NCBI GenBank assembly: GCA_021186555.1
Contig: JAJKFL010000008.1
Span: forward strand, 12,889,936-12,953,935
Source of the DNA: Reticulitermes speratus
Lineage: Eukaryota; Arthropoda; Insecta; Blattodea; Rhinotermitidae
Length of the DNA: 64,000 nt
Direction: 5' to 3'
Part shown: in pieces, positions 24,301-35,900 of the stretch
How the letters are laid out: each line of letters begins with the position of its first letter
Numbering within the stretch: the stretch's first letter is position 1
Translations under genes and position numbers: made by a program
The notes under the pieces: generated by a model
The model's input: the letters and a program-made list of their open reading frames with translations, nothing else
What the model was told of the DNA's origin: nothing
Databases searched by the model: none

Positions 24301-26556
24301 TGGCATGCCAAGTGACTTTGCCGCCTTCATCCGATGCTCATGTGCTACTGCAGCAAACTCTTGGTCATACACATAATCACCACACTGGAAGCACAGCACT
24401 GCTCCATATGTAAGGTCAACAGCTGAAACAATATACATTACTCATATTTAACCTTTAATGCATGAACAGGACAATGCTGTCCTATTAAATGTATATTCTT
24501 TTGATCCAAAAGGGAAAACATCATCCTGAAACGAGCACTTAAATTGAACACTGCTCTGGCCACAGCAGAAACCTGGCATTTAAATGCTGCATGTTAAAGG
24601 CTAAATATCTGATGGATTTTACTATTGTATTATTTCTTTCTGGGCAGATCACTGTTATGCTTGTGGTTGGTATGTCCTTTGTAAGAAACTTCTGTATGCT
24701 TACTACCAACAGCAAGTATAAGGTCTACGCAAGCAGTATCACCCATGAAGAGGGGAATTTTGTCAATGGCTCCTGCAACAGTGTGTTAGTACTCCTTCTT
24801 TTATGTCCCTCACACTGTTCACAGATCAGTCAAGATTTGTACAAGATGGCATCATGAACTTTGACAATCAAAATCCATGGGCAGATGTCAATCCATATGA
24901 AACCACTCTCATGATTTTCAAAATATGAGATGCAATATTACATCCTCTTACTCTCCAGCACAGGCTGGCAGGGAGAGTTTAGCATCAGCTTTTATGGAGC
25001 ACCCTTCAAGAGCCACTAAAGCATGTTCCACTATATCTGGTTTATGCACAACGTTGCTCCACCACAGTTCAAAATTCTTGGTAGAAAGGTTTTGAATGAC
25101 AAATACCCAGGATAATGGGAAAGCTAAGGTGGATCAATTACATTGCCAGCAACACTTGACAAACCCACTGGATTTTTAATTACAGGAGCATCTTTGAAGT
25201 ACTGTATATTTTATGGCAGTTAATAATGTAGCAGAACTACAACAGAGGGCAGAACATGTGAGGTAGTATGTACACAGTCGGAACTTTTGAACTCATAAGA
25301 CAATCCTTACCGAGACAAGCTGCGCAACATGCTCAAGCATAAGGAAAACTGTGAGGATTCTTTGAAATTTGTTGTTGTCCAAACGATACTCTGTAATGCT
25401 GGCATCAGTGCTTTGTAAATAAATATTTTCCTGTGGACAGGTATACACTTTATGCTTTATCCTTTTATTTGCAAAATAAAATAGGCCATAACTTAAGAGA
25501 AGAAGCATCCAAGAACCCATGTTTAAGCAGACTTTTTATTTTTTGTGTGCACAGAGAATGCTCCTCAACTGGTGCTGTATTTTTCGGAAACATCCTGTGT
25601 ATGAGAAAGAGTAAAGTAAGGCATTCATACAGAAGTATAATTAAGATGTGTCACTTGAAATGAACTGGCTCTTACCTACAACATTTAAACGGTGGTCTGA
25701 TACACTGTGGTCCAGTACAGTAAACTTATCAAATAATACAGTTGTATTTTTCTTTGCCCATACATACCTAAGAAATGTTTCTTGAGTTTGGCATGTTCTT
25801 GAATATGTCCACCAACATAACAACCAAAAAAAATGCAGTGCAGGCACGAATGTAGACGAGATCCAATACTGTTGCACATGTGACAAAAACATGCAAGAGC
25901 CTGCAACGAATTTTTAAAAAGTATTATTATTAATGATATTGATACATATGAATATGCAAATAACACACAAGTAAACAAAGATATCCATCTTCTGGTGCCC
26001 AATTTTACTGGAGTTTATTATGTTTCATTCAACATTATCATAATCTCAAGTTATATAGCAAAGAGCAACTGATGAATCTGGCAAGGCTGTGGAAGGTAGT
26101 GGTCGTGGTCTAGTCTGGCGTACTGGCCCGGCACTTGACTGCAATGACTGAGAAAAACTACGGAAAAACTCATTCATGACAACTGGCCTCAAAGCCGGGA
26201 TTTGAAACCCGGCCCTCCCACATACGAAGCAAGAATACTACCCACTCGACCGCGACGTTCGACACACTTCTGCAATGTGTTTAAAAACCTCGGTATCATA
26301 CTGGTCACTTTTCTAAGCGATTACCGATACGAACGGAATAAATCTATCCTGATAACAGTTTCACTATCTTTTACTGACCGACTGTCAAGAATGAATAAGT
26401 AATACACAAGTTCAAAAGCGACACACACACACACACCTTTCTGCTGCGGGCCTCAGCTGTTGTGCACGCAACAAAATACGCGTGAATTATTCGGTACGGC
26501 TGGATCCCTTTGGCAGCTTTAAAATTATTCAGATGTATGCAACCATGATCGCTCAT
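15310..26556 (-). CDS. not: non-stop / USP22, ubiquitin hydrolase of the SAGA DUB module (one-base frameshift in exon 6)
   Basis: Nine coding exons: 26556-26437, 25900-25768, 24422-24207, 23406-23234, 22669-22419, 22048-21755, 19332-19166, 17286-17137 and 15352-15310. They give about 515 residues once the frameshift is discounted, close to the usual 490-525. USP22/Nonstop removes monoubiquitin from histone H2B as part of SAGA, in the nucleus. The N-terminal zinc finger (ZnF-UBP, residues 1-125) shows [21 protein letters not shown] and CFQC. The USP domain has the Cys box NLGNTCFMN (Cys-168), QQDAHEF, the CxxC pairs, and the His box LDAGHYTAF (His-469) followed by WFKCDD. It ends [10 protein letters not shown]. 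Exon 6 lacks one base after about 21817, so the literal reading stops seven codons later and loses the His box. Everything else is intact, so an assembly error or a recent allele is likelier than an old pseudogene. Confidence 0.95.
16743..17031 (-). mobile_element. tRNA-derived SINE with 14-bp target-site duplication
   Basis: On the minus strand a B-box-like GTTTGATTCC is followed by a SINE body and a tail repeating TTTACC (seen as aaggtaaaggtaaag on the plus strand). The flanks ttcacacagatcaa (16729-16742) and ttcacacaaatcaa (17032-17045) differ at one base. It lies in the last intron of non-stop, in the gene's orientation. Confidence 0.8.
17137..17286 (-). CDS. not: non-stop exon 8 (catalytic His box)
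   Basis: From GTTGTAG|GTACTC to AAGG|GTTGGT. Encodes [20 protein letters not shown] and [10 protein letters not shown]. The open frame runs on past the donor to a TAA at 17088. I reject that C-terminus because splicing to 15352 restores the family ending. Confidence 0.9.
18490..18568. mobile_element. 79-bp near-perfect palindrome, TA-flanked miniature element
   Basis: Perfect 33-bp arms (18496-18528 and 18531-18563) are separated by only two bases. The ends are cagtggcatac / ccctg, with TATA on both sides. The structure suggests two fused terminal repeats of a Tc1/mariner-type element. It lies in the intron between exons 7 and 8 of non-stop and would form a hairpin in the transcript. Confidence 0.88.
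19166..19332 (-). CDS. not: non-stop exon 7
   Basis: From ATCCAG|AGATTT to AACAG|GTAGG. Encodes [27 protein letters not shown], then a six-Asn run. It is preceded by a pogo/Tigger relic in the same intron. Confidence 0.92.
19801..21113 (-). mobile_element. pogo/Tigger-like transposon relic 1 (internally deleted)
   Basis: The left end is cagtaaaacctctatccatc beside TA; the right end is degraded, so its limit is approximate. A minus-strand frame (20809-20066) matches the DDE domain: [30 protein letters not shown] with the second acidic residue, and [16 protein letters not shown] with the third. The N-terminal DNA-binding half and first acidic residue are missing. A frameshift near 20095, after an acidic Glu-rich stretch, separates the C-terminus (20180-19920), which ends [12 protein letters not shown]. 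It lies in the intron between exons 6 and 7 of non-stop and is about 90% similar by eye to relic 2 at 37139. Confidence 0.88.
21755..22048 (-). CDS. not: non-stop exon 6 (carries a one-base deletion)
   Basis: From TTTTAG|TGGAGT to CTCAAA|GTAAGA. The frame runs [16 protein letters not shown], a Ser/Gln-rich insert, [15 protein letters not shown] and [10 protein letters not shown], then breaks at about 21817. There the expected codons TAC-CAG lack one base, giving RSQQSN and a stop. The conserved [12 protein letters not shown] continues in the next frame, and the exon length (294 rather than 295) is one short for the phases of its neighbours. Confidence 0.93.
22419..22669 (-). CDS. not: non-stop exon 5
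   Basis: From TTACAG|TTCTAC to a GTGGGT donor after CAA. Encodes [35 protein letters not shown] and [15 protein letters not shown]. The GTGGGT donor was chosen over the nearby GTATAT because only it restores [13 protein letters not shown] across the junction. Confidence 0.93.
23234..23406 (-). CDS. not: non-stop exon 4 (catalytic Cys box)
   Basis: From CTCTAG|GTCTCC to CAGGAA|GTATGT. Encodes [20 protein letters not shown] with the nucleophile Cys, ending SRLFQE. Confidence 0.94.
24207..24422 (-). CDS. not: non-stop exon 3
   Basis: From TTTCAG|CTGTTG to ATAG|GTGAG. Encodes [11 protein letters not shown], which closes the zinc finger, then the basic linker [11 protein letters not shown] leading into the protease domain. 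Confidence 0.93.
24800..25300 (+). mobile_element. Tc1/mariner-superfamily transposase relic
   Basis: The plus-strand frame [20 protein letters not shown], then [11 protein letters not shown], resembles the DDE catalytic region of an insect transposase family with a conserved LFTDESxFTRDG motif. Further scraps follow ([26 protein letters not shown]). Frameshifts and stops are common. No terminal repeats were found. It lies in the intron between exons 2 and 3 of non-stop, in reverse orientation to the gene. Confidence 0.6.
25768..25900 (-). CDS. not: non-stop exon 2 (ZnF-UBP core)
   Basis: From TTGCAG|GCTCTT to TTAG|GTATG. Encodes [19 protein letters not shown] and [13 protein letters not shown], which supply most of the zinc ligands. 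Confidence 0.93.
26090..26255 (-). mobile_element. tRNA-derived SINE head
   Basis: On the minus strand this reads TCGCGGTCGAGTGGGTAGTA, then GGGTTTCAAATCCCGG. These are good matches to the A-box region and B box of a tRNA, but there is no anticodon arm that would make it a gene. It lies in the first intron of non-stop. No target-site duplication was found. Confidence 0.65.
26437..26556 (-). CDS. not: non-stop exon 1 (start)
   Basis: Starts [13 protein letters not shown] and ends EARSRK before a donor of AAG|GTGTGTGTG, itself part of a (TG)n tract. It contributes the first Cys and His ligands of the ZnF-UBP domain. Confidence 0.92.
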
Positions 26557-27740
26557 TTCAAATAAAAACTAACGAGTTGAAAAAGAACTAAACCACTTCA
26601 GACACCTAATTGTTTACATGCAATGGACTTCCTTCTCTTCCTATGCCGCAAGCCGGCGACTTTCCTTCACCCCCCGCTCCTCTAGCGATAAAGCGTGGAA
26701 CTGCATCAAAATTCAGTTCACAATGTAAGCCATTCCGTTAATAAAATAGCAGTACTTCAAATATGAGTAACTGTAAAAGCACACCATACTGCATATATTT
26801 GAATTTTACTACACAAATCTAAATATTATATTATCTATACAAAGCATCAGGGATCGGGGCATACTTGAAATATTTCTAACAAATCCCAACAGATGGTACA
26901 ATAGTAAGTTGACCGTGCTGCCACCTACAGCACTATAGGTAGATTATACGTGGATCGTGCCGATCACAGGCATGGTGCTTGACACGACCAATGGTCGCTG
27001 TAAAGAATGAGAAGTGTACGTTAATGCCATCTGTTGTGCAACAGTACACTAAATTTGCACAAACCTCTTTTAACAACTGTGGTCGTGGACTTAACGGAAT
27101 ACACCGCATAGAAATGGTGACAGTTTACTGAAGCACACTGTATGTCAGTGCAGATGATCTACATAAGAATAACTCATATGCGCATCAGAAGCCTCAAATT
27201 TTACATGTGGTGGCTACTTTACGTCACGTACAGATTCAAAAGACTTCAAATCAATAAGGTTAAACTCCTTAAGTCCCTATTCTTTTGTGATGTGAGGAGC
27301 AAATCACCATACCCCACTTCCTGCATTTCCATGACCACATCCAATCTCAGACTGCCAACTAGTTAAGTGAAGGCCTCAACTACACACCATTCCCATACTT
27401 TAACGGCTTCAATAAAGACTTGTATCAAAGAACTGAGCATGGACAGCTAGTGCCACATGTTGTTGTATCAGATAACCATGAAAGTACCCGAACCAAACTT
27501 AAAACTTACTTATATTTGTACATACCATGGTTCTAGGAAGTGACTGCTGGCAGTCCAAGATAAATGAAGGCATTGGTTGTGAGGTGGCACAAGAAGCAAG
27601 CTTACATTCAGTCTTGGGCAATATATGTCTGAAGAAGTCATTGATGCCTAGCAGGTACATGAGATTTTTTTCTTCCTCAAAGGGTATAGACTGGCTCTGG
27701 GGCTGACTGCTCACCTCTGTATAATTCTGAGCTTAAGAGT
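26557..27740. other. non-stop 5' flank / presumed promoter
   Basis: Upstream of the non-stop start codon. A locally GC-richer stretch at about 26641-26700 (cttcaccccccgctcctcta) may be near the transcription start, but no core element is convincing. Confidence 0.4.
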
Positions 27741-28340
27741 ATGTGGTGCTATACATCCACTTTCCTATGTGCCTTTGTGGCATTCACAGGGGGCTTAAAG
27801 CAGTGTACCACAGTATTCCAAGCAGAAGTACAGGCCATTAAAGCATGCATAATACAGAATATAAATTTGGACTATTATAATATAAACATCTATATTCTGT
27901 CAGAGAGTCAAACTGCAATAACAGCACTTCACAACTATAGATAGTCTCCAAATTGGTCTGGGATTGCCATCAGTCCATAACAGAAATGGTTGAACATAAC
28001 AACTGCCTTAAGGGAATGGGAAAGAATGAAGATGCTGATCGGCAGCAAGAACTTGATGTGCACATCAAAAAACAGAACCTGAACTGGCCTACAGCATCTC
28101 AGGAAGAGTTGCTGTACATGGTGTCAAGGACTGAATGAACAGACAGTATCTAGAATACAGAAGTCCATACCTAAACAAACATACACAAACGGCTTCCTTA
28201 GAGCAGCTTCAGGAAAAACTAAGGGCACTTCACACTTGGGAGACCCACAAACGTATGGCAATATGACAGCAAATCTTAGAGAACAGGTTAAAAAGATATA
28301 AACTAAATTGCAAAGAATTTCTCCACGCACTATCAACTGC
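27741..28340 (+). mobile_element. LINE fragment: RNase H region
   Basis: The frame reads TTVFQAEVQAIKACI, then YILSESQTAITALHNYR, then (after a frame change) WDCHQSITEMVEHN. This matches the RNase H domain of non-LTR retrotransposons, including the acidic E of the FQAE motif; the DSQ motif reads ESQ. It is truncated and out of frame. It sits between the genes, downstream of l(2)gl. Confidence 0.7.
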
Positions 28341-28746
28341 TCAAGTCAGACCTTATACCATACAGTCACTATCAGTAACACACATTTATGTAAAGATTAA
28401 AGTAAAATGACAGTTCAGTTATAATCGATGACTTTATGAGGTGAGGAGAGCAACTGTGATGCACTGTCACAGTGTGATTGGCAGAACTGAGGATAACCAT
28501 GAATAACCTAGCCACAGTGGTAGTACGAGGCACAATTCAAACACCTTACATCCCACATGCAGTCACATATGTTACCACTGCACTAACCGCTCTGTATGTA
28601 CCCACCAGACTGGAGAATGGATATGTTGGATGACAAGTGATCAAAATGCTTTCACAGCTTTCCAAATGCCACTAGTGCGAATCCAAAAATAAATGTTTTG
28701 GAGCAGTTGTACGTCACATGATTAAGTCATGGGTTGGCTACCAATT

Positions 28747-28765
28747 GGGGGGGGGGGGGGGGGGG
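28747..28765 (+). repeat. 19-base G homopolymer
   Basis: An uninterrupted G run. Its length is prone to sequencing error. Confidence 0.9.
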
Positions 28766-29871
28766 CATCTATTTTATTACTGGGAAAGAAAGAAAGGAAG
28801 TACCTTCACATGTATGAATGGTGGTAAACAGATTTATGCTTGGTGCTGAAACTGTGTATGGAAAAATGAAATCATAAATTAAAAATGACCACTTTCATAA
28901 AGATGTGGATCCATGCACACTGTAAATGAATCATCATAAATTAAAAAAGAACTATTTATTTCCACTTCTTTCAATGGACCAAATGGAAGTGATGCTTTCA
29001 AAGTTTGCATGTTCAGTGTATACTAATATACATTCTACAATGGCCAGTTGACAATAAACTATGTAACTGAAGAACAATACAAAACAGAACATGCCTGGCA
29101 CAAACATTTCACAATAAAAAATACAGCAATTAGGAAACTGTAAAACATAAACTTCAGGAGAGTGAATGGATACTCTCCATTTTTCACACACTCATACACA
29201 CCCAAGCTTTCAGTCATACACTTACACACATGAAAGAGTACGAAATACTTTTGTTTAAAAATCAACCTTCACCAAAATTCCCACATTTTCCAAAGTTGAT
29301 GGCAGTTATGACATTTAAAAATTCCAGAAACCAAATCTGTACCATGACATGGTAAAACTGTGGACTGATAAGAACTTTGCCTCATATAAAAAGTAATAAA
29401 ACTTGCACAAATAAAATTCTAGGCATTAAAAAATTATCTAAATTACTAAATACAAAAATACTGCTTCTTAAATATTTTACAAAGGTACCTGCTGCCTTCA
29501 TCAGAAAAATTACCTACTCCCTTCCCTAGCTGCAAAAAAGCTCTAGGTAAGTTTAGGATTAGTGAGGGCCATACCATGCAGTGTAGCAGTCTGATGAATT
29601 ATGTGTAAAATTAAGCTGCTCTGGAACATAAACAATTAATAGAAATAAACTCATAGTCACAGTTAATTAAAGGGATGGAATACTCAAATAAATATGATAT
29701 GTGCAACAGTAGCACACCTATTTTATTAATGAGAACAAATCCATACCCTATACCAAGGTGGGAACATTGGAGTGTCTACTGTTTGAGAGAGACAAGGCAT
29801 AACATCTGAAAGCCAGTGATTCCACAAACTGAAGACACGAGAGAAATGTGTTACACATTAATAGGCCTCTG
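28766..29871. other. Presumed 3' UTR of l(2)gl
   Basis: Directly downstream of the l(2)gl stop codon. A TTTATT at 29722-29727 reads AATAAA on the minus strand about 145 bp past the stop and is a candidate polyadenylation signal. No coding sequence was recognised. Confidence 0.4.
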
Positions 29872-29961
29872 TCACATATCTGCCCTCACTGCTCCTCCTA
29901 CAATCGATGGCTCCATCTCAAGGTCTTCCATCTTGGCTAATGGTGCCTTGCGTGGATTAAT
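29872..29961 (-). CDS. l(2)gl: l(2)gl last exon
   Basis: From TTTTTCTAG|ATTAAT to the TGA at 29874-29872. Encodes [20 protein letters not shown] then VGGAVRADM. The phase is right, and the polypyrimidine acceptor and stop codon are clear. Supported by splice logic more than by family similarity. Confidence 0.75.
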   Translation of the reverse strand: MNPRKAPLAKMEDLEMEPSIVGGAVRADM

Positions 29962-32900
29962 CTAGAAAAAAAAAATTGGTTTCTCCTGTTATACAGACAA
30001 TGCAAGGTTCACACATATCATTAAAATTTATACATACAAGCACCCAGCTATAAAGAATACTGGTGTTATGTTGAAGATAATGTTCATACAATTAAACTAT
30101 TCTGCAGAGAGCTCAGTATGCATTCCAGTTTGTTTCAGAGCATATGCTAACAACAAACTTCTGTCCACTCTGATTTAATATTTGCACAACTATACAGATC
30201 CTAAAACTGACATCCTGATACAAACACACAATCATTCCTGTAATTATGTGCAACTAACTTGTAAAAAAACATTATGCAGGAAGTGTAGATTGCATTTACA
30301 TTTCATGTTCAAATACGGTCATTTGTTTTACTAACTGCTTGCTATACAAAGGCGTTTGTTTCACGATATTTTGGGGTAGGTTCATGTGATAAAAAAAAAC
30401 CATTAAAATTACATGTTTCAACACTTCTACTGCTGCCTTTTTCCTGTGACAGTGATCACAATGTAATCCCCATCAACAGTTGGGAACTTGGCCACAAGAT
30501 ATTTAGATAACAGTGAATATGCACACACCAAGAGCCTGAAATTTTCTTTTACATGATCATGCTCATTTTAGCTCCACTTTTCTTATAATATGAGGAACAG
30601 AATAATTTCTCTGATTTGGGAATGACAAGACATATTATCAGACACTTAACTATGCATTTCTTCATTTATACCTTTGATTATTACATGCTTCAACTGTGAG
30701 GTCTATTGAGGTAGTAACTTATAAATTGCCTACACAGGCTGATGGGAGTCACAAATTCCACTGCACACATGCTACTACAAAAGCTTTAACACTCCCACCT
30801 TTGTGAAGTATGGGGAAGAGAGGGAGACAAAGCAAGTGGATGCAGTACTTACTCACGGCAACTGATGGTTGAACCAAGATGAGGCAAGCGTGAAACAAGA
30901 AAACAAAAACATTACCCCAGAACCTTGGCAGAAAGTGGAAGCCAGGACAGACATTGTCAACATTTTAAAAACTAATCACTCTGCAAATAAAGTGGGGTTT
31001 TGTCATAATAAAACCAGACTTAATGGTTTTGTGCTTTGATTCATTTCCTTTCCTGCACTTTCCCTACAATAAAATAAAACTAATTACAAAAGAATCTAAT
31101 AAGCAATGAAAAACAATACTTTTAGCAATCTCAGTTTTTCATTTGTTACAAACAGATAACTTGTACCTGCAAAGGGTATCGGAAAAGAAATAGGAATAAC
31201 TTCCACAGAAAGTCACACCAGCACCAACCGATGATAAATAACCTCTGTAGTACAGCCATTTTACAATGTATGAACAAGCCACCCAAACCCAATGCCAAAT
31301 TCTATAATTCCTACCTTTTGAAAGTTCAAACACAGTGGCCACATTAACATCTGGGAAGGGAGCAACACTGATGCAATCTAATGAACTTGTAAATTCCAAA
31401 GATTTGTATAGTATTTACTCTTTCAGCATACACAACTTCTGTTACAGCCTGTATTTTCTACGAAGGAAAACTGAAGACACAGTGACCCTATTCTTTAACA
31501 GCACCTACAAAGTGCATTCAAACCATATCAGTACGTGGGTTATGAGGTTCTCAGTGGCGACTATGAAAATTACTATCTTCTGTGATGTTATGCCATGTAG
31601 TTTTGTAGCTAGTTATCAACATTGCAGAACAACCTCCTACTTCCATCTTTATAGCAGATGATGATGAAGGTAGAAGGTGCCTCCTGAAACACTGGTAACC
31701 AGCTACTACACTATATGGCATCACATGCAGAGGACAGTGATTTTCATACTTTGATATGTTAATGGGTCAATGTGGCAACAGCATGAAGCTTTGATACTAC
31801 ACTTATGATATTTCTGCAGCTAATCATGCAGAATTTGGAATTAAAAAAGTCAAGCCTGTATCTTCAAGGTTCATAAGGAAGAATTTTTCTATTTTGAAAG
31901 CACCAACATAGCAACTGCATGAACCTCAGGAGTTCCTCCATTCCACAGACGTGGCCTCCAGTTTTTACTACGAGTATAATGGTTGTTACGCTAATTGTTT
32001 AAAACATAAAACTCTGACAGATACCAGAAACTGGAAAATTGGTGTGCTCAATCTATTCTCAATTTCAGGTAAATGTACCACTGAGCAAACTCTGGCAATC
32101 ACAAATTAAACTGTGATGAAATGTTCTTTAACTGTTAGACTTGATGCACAAAACCTGTATGAAGGAACTGTATCAGCACTGTAAAAATTTGAGGGGCCTG
32201 AAGTTCTTTGCACTAAATCTGTCACCAAAAAAGTTTGTGGAAACCATTTTCTCATAATTAAATGAGCACAATAAAGTAAATAAATGTAGTTAGGTGAGGC
32301 ACTTCAAATAACATTAGGAAAGAAAGCCAGCCAGCTGAGGGAAGAGAAATGAGGCCATAACACACAGAAGCATCAGCAAGCTGCGAAATGGTAAGAAATT
32401 AGGTTCTAACCTCATTGGGAGTATGTGTAGCAGGCGGCCCGTCTGCAGGGGGGGAGGACTCAACAGCTACTGAATCAAGACAACACAACACATAATCAGG
32501 TAGGCAAACAGGACAAGATACAGGGATGGAAACATCACAATAAACACCACTACATTCCTGTCAACAAACACCACGTAATACCTAAAATCTGTAACTGTCA
32601 TGGGTTATCACACAGGATTCCTTTAGCATGGCAGCTAACAAGCAACTTGTGCAATGTGATGGCATATAATTTGGTAAAGATTTACTGACATTTCGGAGAA
32701 ATGAAGCACCTGTATCTTCAGGGAAGAAAAGTAAGCTGCATGGAAGAGGTCAAGTAAAGATATAGGGGCAGGAGGAAAGCACCCCGCTGCATTAAGTGAG
32801 GTGATATGATATAAATGAACTATGAAGGGGTGGGGCAAAAACAAACAAGTCAGAAAATATTCTTTTATACATAAACTTAATGAAGAAAAACTGCAGCTAG

Positions 32901-35900
32901 TGAAAGGGTGTAAGGCTGCACCAACTGTGGTTAAAGATAAGCAGGACTTTCAAAATGCTCATACCAACAGAAGAATTAAGTGACAGGCACTTCCCGTTGT
33001 TGAATAACTTTACTATGTGTAACATACACAAGTTGATGGCGCACTAGGTCTTGTCTCTGCAGCACTAGTACCACGTTCATACTGATATTGGAGTGAAATA
33101 CCAAGGCATTACAACTTTGCCTTGGGTTGTGTTAGTCCAGAAACTTATCTCAAGATAAGACCACTGGCTTCAGATTTCATAACTAATGTAAGACATAATT
33201 CACTATGTGAGGCAACTAATTCTGGTATCAAATTTACTCTCTAAATGATCAAGAGGTGTACTACCTTTCATGTGTTTTCTGCTACAATTTGCATCTGTGA
33301 TCATTATTTATTTCCTGACTGAAATAATTGCAGTTGTAGGTGTAGTATTTTGATATGCCAACGAGTAAAGAAGATACAAGAACTCAAAAGGAAATAAACT
33401 CACTGTCAGGTGTGTGACCGGTAGAGTTGACAGCTACAGTCTCATTGCTGACTGTACCACTTGTGGTACTGCTGATCACTGTTGTTGTTGTCCTAACAAC
33501 AACTGACTGCTGCTGTTGCTCAACTTTTTCTGTCATCGCTGTTGTTGTTGTTACAAGTGTACTGGAAGCGGATGACTTCAGCTCCGAGATCCGATTTTCT
33601 TCTGTCCCAGACGTGCTGCTATGAATCATATGGACAAACATTAAAAAGAAAGGAAGGAAAAAGATAACAGCACAAAACCTTGCTAGGAAAATGGTCTGAA
33701 GAAATAAAATAGCAAAATGGTCTGAAGAAATAAAAGAAATTTAAACATTTTATATTGTGAAAATGACTTTGTGATAATGCGTGACTTAAATGCTAGGATC
33801 AGTAATTTGCAAATAAACTTGCCACACATATGGGACAGTTTTGATATGATGGACAGGAGAAGTGATAAAGGCTATGAGAGTAGAAATAGTAAAGACAAAG
33901 TTATCAACAGTGAAGGTAAAAAACTAGTAAAACTCTGTGAAAGAAATATGATGAAAATACTGAATGGCAAATATGGACAGGATCATAGATGAGAAGTGAC
34001 TGTTATAAATCAGATGGGGGAAAAATACAAGCGATTACACACTGATGTCTGATGAAGCCATACCAATGTCGTTAAAATTTAAAGTCAGGTCTGAGATTAT
34101 GAGCAATCATATGCCATTAACAGTAATAACTGATATACAAGCACAAGAAAGTATCTCAGTAAAAGAAGATAAGAATGACATACCGAGGTAAAGGAAAACC
34201 AAGATCTTAGATGAATACATATGCAGAGCAGATAAAAATGCTTATTTAATAGGCAGGTAAGACAAGATCAATAGTGAACTATATTTTTTAGGACCAAAAA
34301 TTATCATACAGGATAAAGAAATGGATAAAGTGGCAACAATTTTTATAGTAAGATTATATATCTTGTGGTAAAAAGGGTGGAAGCCAACATGAAACAATAC
34401 AAAAGAAAGATCAGACAGATAAAGGTTGGTTCAATGATCAGTGTACAGGAAAAGAAAATTAGTGAAACTTCATGAGTTTTCAGAAATAGGAATGATGATG
34501 ACAGCAGAATGGAGTACTGGGAGAGGAGGGTGAGATATGGTACACTACTAGAAGATAAAAAAGGGGAATGGCAAAATGAAGAGGAAGAAAAATAAGTCAT
34601 ATGGTGATGCAAAAAGAAACTAAAATGTTGTGGAAAGCCATCAGAAAAATAGTTTAAGGGAAAAAAATGAAATGCGAGTAGAACCTGGAACTGTGGTTAA
34701 TTATTTAAAAAAAAAAAAAAAAAACTGCTTAAAAATGATAAACCAGGAAATAGTGGTAGAATCAGAAATAATGGGGCTCAATATTGGGAGGAATTAGATA
34801 TTTTACAATTGACAAAATTAGACAGAAACTACTGGAAATGAAGAATAACTGTCTGGGATATGATGGAATAATGACAGAAATGTGGAAAACAGGACAATGG
34901 TGCAAGGCTACAATCTTAGTCCGTGCCTTTTTAATATATTTACAGGCGACATTACGTCCATTATTATTAAAGAAAATGCACAGGAAACAGTACTGGGAAA
35001 TCAAACTATACCTGTATTACTGTTTGCTGATAACTTGGCAATTGGATCATTTACATGGGCAGCTCGTCCATAAGGGCTGGAGGGTTGCAGGCCTCCAAAA
35101 AGTTTTGAGAAAAATTAAACTAAATAGTCCTATCTAAAAAAAATTTTCATTAGGAGATATGTACATTCTTTAAAAGAATACAAATAAAATCATTTTAAAT
35201 CGAGACATTCGTGACAGACTTTTAAGCACTGCGAAAAAGAGCAGGCTGTGCCTTAAGCAGACTGAGCAGCTAAAGCAAGTGGTGGGAAGACAGCGACAGC
35301 TAAGTTGCTGGTCAGCCTAAGTCACTACAGCTCAGAGAGGGTTTAAAGGAGGACTTCGTGTATCTGTTTACATTTTCTAAAGTTTCAAATGCTTAAATAT
35401 TGATAATCATTTTTACCTAGCTGTTTTAAAACACATATTTGTGAAAGTTTTAATTTGCGTACTTGCAATTTTAAGATAAAATGAACAAGACATGCATGAG
35501 GTATTAATATTTCACAATTAACTCTCACCGAGAAGATCGAGATTAAGACTTTAGGTTGTGGAACACCTGATTTAGCTATTTCTCAGTTATCATCAAGCAG
35601 AATACAAACTTACGTGAGAAATGATCCTGCTATACATGCTAAACATATGTGGTTGAGTGGCTGTGCTGAAAGAAATGCTCTATTAGCCTTCCTATTAATC
35701 ATATAATAATCCTAGCCCCAGCCCTACCATACGAAAGTCCCATGAGCTGCCACTGGTCATTTACCATCAATACTATTCTTACATATGAGAAAGCATAACC
35801 TACATCAGCAATGAGCAAAATGCAGCCCTTCTACCTTTGTAATGTGGTCCATGATCTCAATTTCAGAAACACCAGAAGAGATGAAATTTGATGAATAATC

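Noticed and set aside
26170..26250. Possible true tRNA gene on the minus strand
   Set aside because: A- and B-box-like motifs are present, but no paired acceptor stem or proper anticodon arm. It resembles SINE heads elsewhere in the window.
28747..28765. G-quadruplex or regulatory G tract
   Set aside because: It is a plain homopolymer with no spaced G runs, and its length is unreliable.
34784..35137. 117-codon plus-strand ORF as an independent gene
   Set aside because: It overlaps the reverse transcriptase piece of the LINE relic in another frame.
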